Origin: an uncultured Alphaproteobacteria bacterium
GTDB lineage: Bacteria > Pseudomonadota > Alphaproteobacteria > Micavibrionales > Micavibrionaceae
Reading direction: 5' to 3'
Assembly: GCA_946480475.1 (NCBI GenBank)
Contig: CAMLJM010000007.1
Location: forward strand, 21,408 to 85,407
DNA: 64,000 bases
In this document: piece by piece, positions 17,841 to 25,625 of the stretch
Position numbering within the stretch: position 1 is the first letter of the stretch
Layout of the letters: every line of letters begins with the position of its first letter
The notes under the pieces: generated by a model
Told to the model about the DNA's origin: nothing
Databases searched by the model: none
Seen by the model: only the letters and a program-made list of their open reading frames with translations
Position numbers and translations under genes: made by a program

Positions 17841-19247
17841 ATGAGCAACGACCGTAAAATCTATAAACCCGGCCCGATCAGGGGCTTTCCCGAATGGCTG
17901 CCAGAGGAACGTCTGGTCGAGCAAAGATGGTTCGATCATATCCGCCGCGTTTTTGAGTCTTATGGATTTTGCAACATCGAGACCCCCAGCGTGGAAGAGC
18001 TTGATGTTCTCGCCGCCAAAGGCGAAGTCGACAAAGAAATTTATGTCATCGAACGCCTGCATAAGGATGAGAACGACAAGAAAGAGGCACGCCTCGCGCT
18101 GCACTTCGACCAGACCGTGCCGATGGCGCGCTATGTCGCGATGAATTTCAACAATCTGGTATTCCCGTTCAAACGTTACCAGATGCAGCGTGTCTGGCGT
18201 GGCGAACGCCCGCAGATGGGCCGCATGCGCGAATTTTATCAATGCGATATCGACGTGATCAATGTCGATAACCTTCCGATTTCCTTCGACTCCGAAGTCG
18301 CCAGCATGATGTATGAAGTGCTGGAGGGACTTAATATCGGACGCGTGCAGTTACGGATCAATAACCGGAAGATTGTCACCGGTATAATTGAAGCGTTAGG
18401 AATTTTTACTCCTGAGCAAGGTGCTGGCCTCCTAAGAATAATCGATAAACGCGAGAAAATTACATCTGAAGAGTTTTGGCAATTAATTTCAAAGGCAATT
18501 GATGAATCTAATGCAACGGCACCAGCGGCATCCTTGGATGTTTTGCAAAAATTCTTTAAAGCAGCCGATAGTATCAGGAAAGAAAATATAAAAGGTCAGT
18601 TAGAGGCCTTAAGAGTTGCTCTCAAAACCGTTAATAATAATGCAACTTTCCATGAAGGACTTGATGAGCTAGCAGTTGTAATAGAAAACCTCTCTCACCT
18701 GCCTGAAGGGGCAGTCGTTGCCGATCTCTCCATCGTTCGTGGCCTCGACTATTACACGGGTACGGTGTATGAGACGCAGCTACTAGATGTCCCGGAGTTT
18801 ACTGGTTCTGTATGCTCTGGTGGGCGTTATGATGATCTGGCAGGCAGCTATATCAACAAGCACCTGCCCGGCGTTGGTATTTCCCTCGGCTTCTCGCGCC
18901 TGTTCGACGTGATCAAGCAAAAGCGCCCTGACCTGATGGGTTTGAGTGAGAAATCCCCCAAAGGCCCTGCGCATGTCATGATGATGGTACCGGAGAATGA
19001 GGCGGATCGCCCGCTCGCTTATGAATCGGCGCGGCAGCTGCGCAAAAACGGCGTCAATGTTGAGATGTATCATGCGCCCAAGAAGTTCGGCGACCAGCTT
19101 AAATACGCGAGCAAGAAAAACATCCCTTATGTCTGGGTTATCCATGACGGCAAACATGAGGTCAAAGATATGAATGCGCAAACGCAAACACAGGCCGACC
19201 CCCAAACATGGACGCCGGACAGGAAAATCCTTCATGAAGTGGCTTAA
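17841..19247 (+). CDS. hisS: Histidyl-tRNA synthetase
   Basis: HisRS charges tRNA-His with histidine. Class II motifs are visible: motif 1 region, the LHFDQTVPMARYVA strand, motif 2 VWRGERPQMGRMREF and the histidine-specific LDYYTGTVYET. At 468 residues it is longer than E. coli HisRS, and the GFPEWLPEERLVEQ opening and motif 2 resemble the actinobacterial-type branch rather than the divergent HisRS of many Alphaproteobacteria. Bases about 18,390-18,700 (between motif 2 and the LDYYTG motif) are strikingly AT-rich with AGA, AGG and ATA codons unlike the flanks. Confidence 0.95.
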   Translation: MSNDRKIYKPGPIRGFPEWLPEERLVEQRWFDHIRRVFESYGFCNIETPSVEELDVLAAKGEVDKEIYVIERLHKDENDKKEARLALHFDQTVPMARYVAMNFNNLVFPFKRYQMQRVWRGERPQMGRMREFYQCDIDVINVDNLPISFDSEVASMMYEVLEGLNIGRVQLRINNRKIVTGIIEALGIFTPEQGAGLLRIIDKREKITSEEFWQLISKAIDESNATAPAASLDVLQKFFKAADSIRKENIKGQLEALRVALKTVNNNATFHEGLDELAVVIENLSHLPEGAVVADLSIVRGLDYYTGTVYETQLLDVPEFTGSVCSGGRYDDLAGSYINKHLPGVGISLGFSRLFDVIKQKRPDLMGLSEKSPKGPAHVMMMVPENEADRPLAYESARQLRKNGVNVEMYHAPKKFGDQLKYASKKNIPYVWVIHDGKHEVKDMNAQTQTQADPQTWTPDRKILHEVA

Positions 19248-19869
19248 ATTTGTATTACCCCTGATTATACTGAATGCTGCGCCTGCCTTGGCGGCACCCT
19301 TCACTTATTCGCCGGAGGGATGTGAATTTACCATCACATTTCCCAGCGAACCTTTCATGGGTCGCAAATGTAATCCTGAGAACCCGGACCAATGCCACGA
19401 GGTGGTAAGCTTCACCAAGGTTTTTGATGTGACAGCCTCATTGAACCTGAGTGTCGTTTGCAACCCCTCCACACCGGATATGTATGAGCGCTATAGCGGT
19501 GATGTCATGAAGACGACGCTGATCGCCATGGCGGGTCGCGGCAAACTGGAACAATATGAAACCGGCTATAACGAATATGCCGATGCCCGCATGGCATTCG
19601 TTCTGGGCTACGGCAAGAAGAACGGCCAGGACCTGATTTATAATGGTCAATTATGGATCGGTAAGAAATCCATCTTCAGCCTTGAGGCCGATATTGTGGG
19701 TGATTATGTCGATGGCGCCGACGCCCTGTTTGCCGAAATTTTGCAAAGCGTGCGCTTTAAAGGGCCTATGACACCGGCGGCCAACAAGGCCGCAGCCAGC
19801 CCGGAAAAGGCTGAAAAAGAGCCGGAAACCAAGCCGGAAGCCGAAAAAGAAGACAAACCTGCCGAGTAA
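19234..19869 (+). CDS. Exported protein of unknown function
   Basis: A 211-residue protein with a signal peptide (MKWLKFVLPLIILNAAPALA) and a periplasmic body with four cysteines near the mature N-terminus (CEF, KCNP, QCHE, VCNP), probably two disulfides. The C-terminal 35 residues are a Lys/Glu/Pro/Ala-rich charged tail. Its start overlaps the end of hisS by 14 bases, so it is likely co-transcribed. No family is recognised. Confidence 0.75.
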   Translation: MKWLKFVLPLIILNAAPALAAPFTYSPEGCEFTITFPSEPFMGRKCNPENPDQCHEVVSFTKVFDVTASLNLSVVCNPSTPDMYERYSGDVMKTTLIAMAGRGKLEQYETGYNEYADARMAFVLGYGKKNGQDLIYNGQLWIGKKSIFSLEADIVGDYVDGADALFAEILQSVRFKGPMTPAANKAAASPEKAEKEPETKPEAEKEDKPAE

Positions 19870-19943
19870 TCGCTTGGCACTGCCAAAATTCCTGTGCTAG
19901 CCTCCCTGTAATTAAAAGAATTCATAATTCCAGGGAGCTAATA

Positions 19944-20276
19944 ATGAACCTATCCGCTTTATGGGCGAAGATTCCTCAGCCTGCCAAAACCGCAATATTC
20001 AGCGTGCTCACAGGCGGCGCTGTCCTGGGTACTTCTGAATACGTCTCACGCAAGCCGGAAGTAGTTGTTCCCATCAGTGCCGGCCGCCAGCAACTGATTG
20101 ATGCCGGTCACATTGATCGCAAAATCCTGAAAGAACGAGTCAACCAGGCTGTCAAAGATGTCTTTAAGGAGCAAGGATTCTGCGATGACCCTGTGGTGGC
20201 TGAGAAAGATATATCTGAAACAGTGGCACTGGCGCGTTGTAAAGATCCCTTAGCCCCAAAAACCGTCCCGCATTAG
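19944..20276 (+). CDS. Small hypothetical protein
   Basis: A 110-residue protein behind an AGGGAG ribosome site. It has a moderately hydrophobic stretch around residues 14-35 (TAIFSVLTGGAVLGTSEYV), possibly a membrane anchor, and two cysteines near the end. No family is recognised. It begins a run of small unknown genes between hisS and sufE. Confidence 0.6.
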   Translation: MNLSALWAKIPQPAKTAIFSVLTGGAVLGTSEYVSRKPEVVVPISAGRQQLIDAGHIDRKILKERVNQAVKDVFKEQGFCDDPVVAEKDISETVALARCKDPLAPKTVPH

Positions 20277-20285
20277 AATTACGGG

Positions 20286-20783
20286 ATGCCGCATATGAGC
20301 ACATCACCGCTTAAAGAAACATTTGCACTGAAATCGGCTCATACCATGACTCTGGATGAGATATCGCGCCTGCTGGAAATGCCCACATCATTTCCCCGCC
20401 TGGTCAGCGCCCATATCCCCGCCGAGATTGCAACCAAGTCTTTCTTCGACACCGAAAGTCTTTTTAGTGAACAGGAAATTCTGAAATTCGTTCCCGAAAG
20501 ATATCCTCCACTGGAAGATGGCCGTGAAATGCCTGCCAAAGATTTCTGGTTGCAAGTTCATATCAAAGGTATCGAAGACAACCCAATCATGGGTGTCAAA
20601 TTCATGGATATAGGTAATGGCGCTTATGATTTGTCCTGCGCCTTCCTGACATCCATTATAGATGGCGATCTTTATTACCGCCCTAATCTCGGGCATTTCA
20701 TTATCGAACAGGTGGAAGCGGTTATTCACAACACCATGGGTAAGCCGCTAAAACTGCAACCACCAGAACTGCGTCACTCATAA
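20286..20783 (+). CDS. Hypothetical protein
   Basis: A 165-residue soluble-looking protein, starting 9 bases after the previous stop. A second ATG three codons in (20295) has GGGA upstream and may be the true start. Content is mixed, with a beta-rich middle (DFWLQVHIKGI, GVKFMDIGNGAYDL). No motif or family is recognised. Probably in the same unit as its neighbours. Confidence 0.65.
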   Translation: MPHMSTSPLKETFALKSAHTMTLDEISRLLEMPTSFPRLVSAHIPAEIATKSFFDTESLFSEQEILKFVPERYPPLEDGREMPAKDFWLQVHIKGIEDNPIMGVKFMDIGNGAYDLSCAFLTSIIDGDLYYRPNLGHFIIEQVEAVIHNTMGKPLKLQPPELRHS

Positions 20784-20806
20784 CCATAAATAAGACAGGG
20801 TCTATC

Positions 20807-20998
20807 ATGAATAAAGGAATGAAAGCCGGAATTATTATTCCGATTGTATGCGCGACAGGTGCAGCGCTGGCGTTATCGGCGGCGGTCGTATTTGGATCCG
20901 TAGCCGCGCCTGCGGAGCCGCCACCCGCGAATTCCAGCACTACGCCATGCGACGTGCGACCAGACGCCAAACAAAACCCCTGCCCGTCACAACCTTGA
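20807..20998 (+). CDS. Small exported or membrane protein
   Basis: A 63-residue protein with one hydrophobic segment (residues 7-33) and a Pro-rich polar tail carrying two cysteines. The next gene begins 1 base after its stop, which suggests co-translation. No family is recognised. Weaker support than its neighbours because it is short. Confidence 0.45.
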   Translation: MNKGMKAGIIIPIVCATGAALALSAAVVFGSVAAPAEPPPANSSTTPCDVRPDAKQNPCPSQP

Positions 20999-20999
20999 T

Positions 21000-21623
21000 A
21001 TGCCCGCCAATCTTTCTGAGATATTCGATCAAGCACAACATGCCCTGTCACTTATCCGTCGTGACAAACTGGCAGCGCATTGCGACATAGACTCGTGCTT
21101 TAGCGGCCCCGGTTACCTCGGCGCCCTGTACCGGGAGCATAAGGATAAAATCATCGAAACGATAAAGCTGCGCAATCACCAAGGCCGGCTTCCGGCACGG
21201 CGCATCTCCACTGACCAAGCCTATACGCAAACACGTGACCTGATCGCGCAACTTTATCCGCATACGATGGAGAAAGAAATCGCACGGCTGGACGATCAGG
21301 AATGGGTGTGCGCGGCCACAGGCATCTTCCTTGATTTGAAAGATAAGAGCGAAGAAGTAAGGCCACAGAATTTGAATCTTTTTTATATGGGTGATTTTCT
21401 TGATTGCCTCGAAGCCTGCCTTCACCTGTCACATCACATTCAGCAATCCCTTCGCCAGGGTGATGAGGAAAATACACTGGCCGTTCTTAAGCGCTTGCGG
21501 GCAATTCCAGATTATCGTGACCATTTCCCCAATCACCCTCCGTCTCAGGGCGGCAAAAGAAAGCCTGTCGAAAATAGCGCCACTTATGGCCTTACAGGCA
21601 ACCTGCAACCTTTAAGAGGCTAA
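21000..21623 (+). CDS. Hypothetical protein, member of a tandem paralog pair (copy A)
   Basis: A 207-residue soluble protein. Its C-terminal third shares a clear pattern with the next gene: GDFLD, a helix with L-x-L-S-x-x-I, then GD, a L-x-x-L-K-R helix, IPDYRDHFP, PP and the ending GNLQPLRG. No known family is recognised. The gene follows the small exported protein without a gap. Confidence 0.65.
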   Translation: MPANLSEIFDQAQHALSLIRRDKLAAHCDIDSCFSGPGYLGALYREHKDKIIETIKLRNHQGRLPARRISTDQAYTQTRDLIAQLYPHTMEKEIARLDDQEWVCAATGIFLDLKDKSEEVRPQNLNLFYMGDFLDCLEACLHLSHHIQQSLRQGDEENTLAVLKRLRAIPDYRDHFPNHPPSQGGKRKPVENSATYGLTGNLQPLRG

Positions 21624-21637
21624 TTTTATCAGGAAAC

Positions 21638-21664
21638 TTGACGTTATTTTCATAATAATATAAT
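21638..21664 (+). promoter_or_regulatory. Candidate promoter for paralog B, near-leaderless
   Basis: TTGACG (21638-21643) and a perfect TATAAT (21659-21664) with a short 15-base spacer. The ATG of the next gene follows eight bases after the -10 box and no ribosome site lies between them, so the transcript probably starts at or within a few bases of the start codon. Confidence 0.5.
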
Positions 21665-21672
21665 TTGCCGCC

Positions 21673-22251
21673 ATGCGTCATTTATTCGATATTGTTGCCG
21701 CCCCTATTAAGGCCCGTTTCGAAACCCATGATAAAATCATGAAGGCATTCGAGTATGTTAATCGCGCCCATGTTGTAACGCTTCTCGATTTTGAAGATTG
21801 CTTCACGACCGAGGAGAACCTGCCCTATGGCGATCTGGGCATAACTTTTCGCGTTAATATTGAAGATATCAGGGATGCCTTAAGCATTCTGGGTCAAACC
21901 AAGAAGATTGGGGCATACTATCTGCCACAAGGCCTGGCGAACACGCATACACGCGATGTTGTTGAAAAACATCACTATAGCAAACATGCCGACTTGCCTT
22001 CATACCACCTCGGCGATTTACTGGATCAGACAGACCTGCACATCAAATTAAGCAGCGAGATTAACCGCGCTGTTATTTTTGGAGACGGCCAGCATGTTCT
22101 GGACATTGTGAAAAGAATGCAGCGCCTGCCGGATTACAGTCAGCATTTCCCCCATCGCACACCCCCGCCCGATAACGGCGAGACAAAGAAGAAAAGGGAA
22201 AAAAGCCCCGGTTGGGTGCCTGTAGGGCAATTGCAGCCCACGCGCCTTTAA
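21673..22251 (+). CDS. Hypothetical protein, member of a tandem paralog pair (copy B)
   Basis: A 192-residue protein paralogous in its C-terminal third to the preceding gene (GDLLD, LSSEI, GD, IVKRMQRLPDYSQHFP, PPP, GQLQPTRL). The N-terminal parts are hardly alike. It has its own promoter 9 bases before the ATG. Its last 4 bases overlap the end of sufE on the opposite strand. No family is recognised. Confidence 0.65.
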   Translation: MRHLFDIVAAPIKARFETHDKIMKAFEYVNRAHVVTLLDFEDCFTTEENLPYGDLGITFRVNIEDIRDALSILGQTKKIGAYYLPQGLANTHTRDVVEKHHYSKHADLPSYHLGDLLDQTDLHIKLSSEINRAVIFGDGQHVLDIVKRMQRLPDYSQHFPHRTPPPDNGETKKKREKSPGWVPVGQLQPTRL

Positions 22252-22652
22252 GCACCTGCCATCTTACGGATCTTATCCACCATAGCAAAAAATCCGTTCC
22301 GGCGATTGGGCGACAGATGCTGGTGCAGCCCCAACCGTTCAAAAGCGGCTTCAATGTCATAGGTACGGACATATTCCACAGGTTTATCCTGGTAAGCCAC
22401 ATACAAAAGATAAACCAGGCCGCGCACGATCTGCGCATCACTATCCGCGATAAAATGAAACACGCCGTTTTGGATTGATGCGACCAGCCAAACCTTGGAA
22501 GTACAACCCCTTACAAGATGTTCTTCAACTTTTAGAGCCTCATCCACAGGCGGTAAACGACCACCCAGATCTATCAGGTAGCGATAACGATCTTCCCAAT
22601 CGCCAAACAGGGCGAAGCTTTCAGCCAGTTCTTCAAGTGTCTTGTCAGCCAT
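22248..22652 (-). CDS. sufE: Cysteine desulfuration protein SufE
   Basis: SufE takes persulfide sulfur from the cysteine desulfurase SufS and passes it to the SufBCD scaffold for Fe-S cluster assembly. The 134-residue length fits. The acceptor cysteine sits in VRGCTSKVWLVA; the N-terminal FALFGDWEDRYRYLIDLG and the C-terminal LSPNRRNGFFAMV are typical. The ATG at 22652 is chosen; an in-frame codon ten residues upstream is less likely. No suf operon genes are adjacent. Confidence 0.95.
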   Translation of the reverse strand: MADKTLEELAESFALFGDWEDRYRYLIDLGGRLPPVDEALKVEEHLVRGCTSKVWLVASIQNGVFHFIADSDAQIVRGLVYLLYVAYQDKPVEYVRTYDIEAAFERLGLHQHLSPNRRNGFFAMVDKIRKMAGA

Positions 22653-22708
22653 AATTCGAAACAGAGCGACCCTATTCTTCATCGTTCATTAAAGGTTGCC
22701 GGGCATTG

Positions 22709-22736
22709 ATTATAGTATACGGAGAATATAGGCAAC
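22709..22736 (-). promoter_or_regulatory. Candidate sufE promoter
   Basis: On the minus strand GTTGCC (22736-22731), 16 bases, then a perfect TATAAT (22714-22709), about 57 bases before the sufE ATG. Confidence 0.4.
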
Positions 22737-22893
22737 GGGGCTTTAAAAAACGTAATACGGATACAATTTCAATGAAATTAGGGGCTTGCGCGGATTCATG
22801 GCTATTCGTAAATTAGAAAGACGAGATTCGTAATCCCACCCGCCCGGCATATGCAGGGCACACTTCTAGGCTATTGAGACAGGATACCTCAGG

Positions 22894-24195
22894 ATGAGTA
22901 CAAAAACAGGTTCCAGCGAAACAAAGAACACCCTTTACTGCTCCTTCTGCGGCAAGAGCCAGCATGAGGTCAGAAAACTGATCGCCGGCCCGAACGTGTT
23001 CATCTGCAATGAATGCGTTGAACTTTGCATGGACATCATCCGTGAAGAAGACAAAACGCAACTGGTCAGCCGTGGCGAAGGCAACGTCCCTGCCCCGAGT
23101 GAAATCAAGGCGGTTCTCGACGAATACGTTATCGGCCAGCAGAAAGCAAAACGTGTTCTGTCTGTTGCCGTTCACAACCATTACAAGCGCATTGAAAATG
23201 GCGGCAAGAGCGATGTTGAACTCGCGAAGTCGAACATTCTGCTCGTGGGTCCGACAGGTTCCGGTAAGACACTGCTCGCGCAGACCCTTGCCCGCATTCT
23301 CGACGTTCCTTTCACAATGTCTGATGCGACAACACTGACCGAAGCCGGTTACGTGGGCGAAGACGTTGAAAACATCATCCTGAAATTGCTGCAGGCTTCC
23401 GACTATAACGTCGAGCGTGCGCAGCGCGGTATCGTTTACATCGATGAGGTCGACAAGATCTCCCGCAAAGGCGACAACCCCTCCATTACACGTGACGTAT
23501 CCGGTGAAGGCGTTCAGCAGGCCCTGCTGAAGCTGATGGAAGGCACCGTTGCTTCCGTACCCCCGCAAGGTGGCCGTAAGCATCCACAGCAGGAATTCCT
23601 GCAAGTGGATACAACAAATATTCTGTTCATCTGTGGTGGCGCATTCGCAGGCATCGAGAAAATCATTTCCATGCGCGGCAAAGGCACATCGATTGGCTTC
23701 GGCGCGGAAGTGCGCGGGCCAGATGAACGCCGCGCTGGCGAGTTGCTGAAAGAACTGGAAACAGATGACCTGTTGAAATTCGGCCTTATCCCCGAATTCG
23801 TTGGCCGTTTGCCGGTTGTTGCCACACTGGAAGATCTGGACGAGGCAGCCCTCATCTCTATCCTGACGGAACCGAAGAATGCGCTGGTCAAGCAATATCA
23901 GCGCCTGTTCGAAATGGAAAACGTCAAATTGACATTCGATCAAGGCGCCCTGAGCGAGATTGCCAAGAAAGCCATCGTACGCAACACCGGCGCCCGTGGC
24001 CTGCGTTCCATTCTGGAAGGCATGCTGCTGGATACAATGTACGAACTTCCCGACAAGGAAGATCTCGAAGAAGTGGTCGTCAATGCCGAAACCGTTAAGG
24101 ACGGTAAGCCTCCTGTCTATGTCTATGCTGACAAAAAGAAGAAGAAAGCTGCCGGCAGCAAAGACACAGAAAAAGAGGCTGAGGCTGCTGGTTGA
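22894..24195 (+). CDS. clpX: ATP-dependent unfoldase ClpX
   Basis: ClpX is the AAA+ unfoldase that feeds substrates to ClpP. The 433-residue protein has the N-terminal C4 zinc finger (CSFCGKS and CNECVELC), Walker A GPTGSGKT, Walker [10 protein letters not shown], the pore loop GYVGEDVE and the IGFGAEV segment used for ClpP docking. The Lys/Glu-rich tail is an ordinary disordered end. It is usually between clpP and lon; here neither is nearby and a glycosylation cassette follows directly. Confidence 0.97.
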   Translation: MSTKTGSSETKNTLYCSFCGKSQHEVRKLIAGPNVFICNECVELCMDIIREEDKTQLVSRGEGNVPAPSEIKAVLDEYVIGQQKAKRVLSVAVHNHYKRIENGGKSDVELAKSNILLVGPTGSGKTLLAQTLARILDVPFTMSDATTLTEAGYVGEDVENIILKLLQASDYNVERAQRGIVYIDEVDKISRKGDNPSITRDVSGEGVQQALLKLMEGTVASVPPQGGRKHPQQEFLQVDTTNILFICGGAFAGIEKIISMRGKGTSIGFGAEVRGPDERRAGELLKELETDDLLKFGLIPEFVGRLPVVATLEDLDEAALISILTEPKNALVKQYQRLFEMENVKLTFDQGALSEIAKKAIVRNTGARGLRSILEGMLLDTMYELPDKEDLEEVVVNAETVKDGKPPVYVYADKKKKKAAGSKDTEKEAEAAG

Positions 24196-25154
24196 GCGTG
24201 CCCGCGCAGCCCCTCATCTCCCTCATCATCCCCTGTTACAACGAACAGGAAGTTATAGAGCTGTGCTTTGCGCGCATTCAATCCTCTATTGCTTCTTTAT
24301 TGGCTGAATATAGATTTGAAATCATATTCGTGAATGACGGGTCGACGGATAACACCCTCAACATCCTTCATCAGTTAAAGTCAGATCATGCCTCCGTTCA
24401 CGTCATAAACCTGTCCCGCAACTTTGGCAAAGAAGCGGCCATGACAGCCGCAATTGATTATGCGACGGGCGATGCGATCATCATTCTGGATGCCGATTTG
24501 CAGGACCCTCCTGAGCTAATCCCGGACATGATCAAACTTTGGCAGACAGAGAGTGCTGACGTCGTTTACGGTCAGCGCATCAGCCGCAGCGGTGAAACAT
24601 GGCTGAAAAAATCTACAGCCCATGCTTTCTACCATGTCATTAATTTTATCAGCCGCGTAACGATTCCCAAGAACACGGGCGATTTTCGTTTGATGAACCG
24701 TCGTGCGGTGGATTCCCTGAAAGCATTGCGTGAACATCATCGTTTCATGAAGGGCCTGTTCGCGTGGATTGGTTATAAACAAGTGCCTCTGCCATACCAC
24801 CGCGAACCGCGCGCCGCTGGCCGTACAAAATGGGATTATCTGAAACTCTGGAATTTCTCGCTTGAGGGAATCACGGGCTTCAGCATGACCCCTCTACGGA
24901 TGGCATCATTGTTCGGCCTGATTATTGCCGCTTTCTCCTTCATTTACGGCAGCATTATCATTATCAAAACGCTGCTTACGGGCATCGACGTTCCAGGCTA
25001 TGCCTCCATTATGGTGGTTATTACGTTCTTTAGCGGCATTCAATTGCTCAGCATTGGCATCCTGGGCGAATATATTGGCCGTATTTTTAATGAAACAAAG
25101 AATCGCCCCCTCTACTTGATAGACGACATTCATACCACTGATAAGCAACCTTAA
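24192..25154 (+). CDS. Family 2 glycosyltransferase, GtrB-like (polyprenyl-phosphate glycosyltransferase)
   Basis: A 320-residue membrane glycosyltransferase of the DPM1/GtrB group: [14 protein letters not shown], the DDG-like VNDGSTDNT, the catalytic [13 protein letters not shown] and GQRISRSGE. Two C-terminal membrane helices (about residues 228-290) fit GtrB, which transfers a sugar from a nucleotide donor to undecaprenyl phosphate on the cytoplasmic face. The TTG start has GAGG seven bases upstream and overlaps the clpX stop; a GTG two codons in is an alternative. It forms a coupled three-gene unit with the next two genes. Confidence 0.88.
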   Translation: MSVPAQPLISLIIPCYNEQEVIELCFARIQSSIASLLAEYRFEIIFVNDGSTDNTLNILHQLKSDHASVHVINLSRNFGKEAAMTAAIDYATGDAIIILDADLQDPPELIPDMIKLWQTESADVVYGQRISRSGETWLKKSTAHAFYHVINFISRVTIPKNTGDFRLMNRRAVDSLKALREHHRFMKGLFAWIGYKQVPLPYHREPRAAGRTKWDYLKLWNFSLEGITGFSMTPLRMASLFGLIIAAFSFIYGSIIIIKTLLTGIDVPGYASIMVVITFFSGIQLLSIGILGEYIGRIFNETKNRPLYLIDDIHTTDKQP

Positions 25155-25175
25155 TCCAAGGACTCGCTACCCGGC

Positions 25176-25625
25176 ATGTCCCACCCAGAGAAGCAAACCC
25201 CGTCTTTTAGTTCACTGGCCGCCTTGATACGACAGGTCTTCATTTTCGGCGGCGTGGGTGTCTTCAATACACTATCATGCCTGCTTATTATTTTTATTCT
25301 CTCGTCTCTTTTGCATGTTCATTATATCGTGGCCAATATATGCGGGTACGGCTTGACTATGGCTATGGGGTTTTACCTTCACAAGACATTAACCTTTCGC
25401 TCAAAAAACCATAAGCACGCTTTACCACGTCAAATCAGCGCTTTTCTGGCGACATCAGCTATTGCCTACATTCTTCAACTGGGGTCGCTCATACTTCTGA
25501 TAGAAATCATGCATATTCCCCATATGATCGCACAGGTTGTTTCCATGGGGCTTTATATAGCGATCAGCTTTATCGGTAATAAGTTCTTTACATTTCAACA
25601 GAAGCACAGGGATGACATAGCATGA
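25176..25625 (+). CDS. GtrA-like membrane protein (lipid-linked sugar flippase family)
   Basis: A 149-residue protein with four membrane helices and the GtrA hallmarks: GGVGVFNTLSCLLIIF near the start, GYGLTMAMGFYLHKTLTF and the end FIGNKFFTF. GtrA proteins are thought to flip the polyprenyl-phosphate-linked sugar made by GtrB. Its stop overlaps the start of the next gene (ATGA). Confidence 0.9.
   Translation: MSHPEKQTPSFSSLAALIRQVFIFGGVGVFNTLSCLLIIFILSSLLHVHYIVANICGYGLTMAMGFYLHKTLTFRSKNHKHALPRQISAFLATSAIAYILQLGSLILLIEIMHIPHMIAQVVSMGLYIAISFIGNKFFTFQQKHRDDIA

Noticed and set aside
22813..23943. Long 376-residue frame on the minus strand
   Set aside because: It is wholly antisense to clpX and has no ribosome site or family; the clpX frame is certain.
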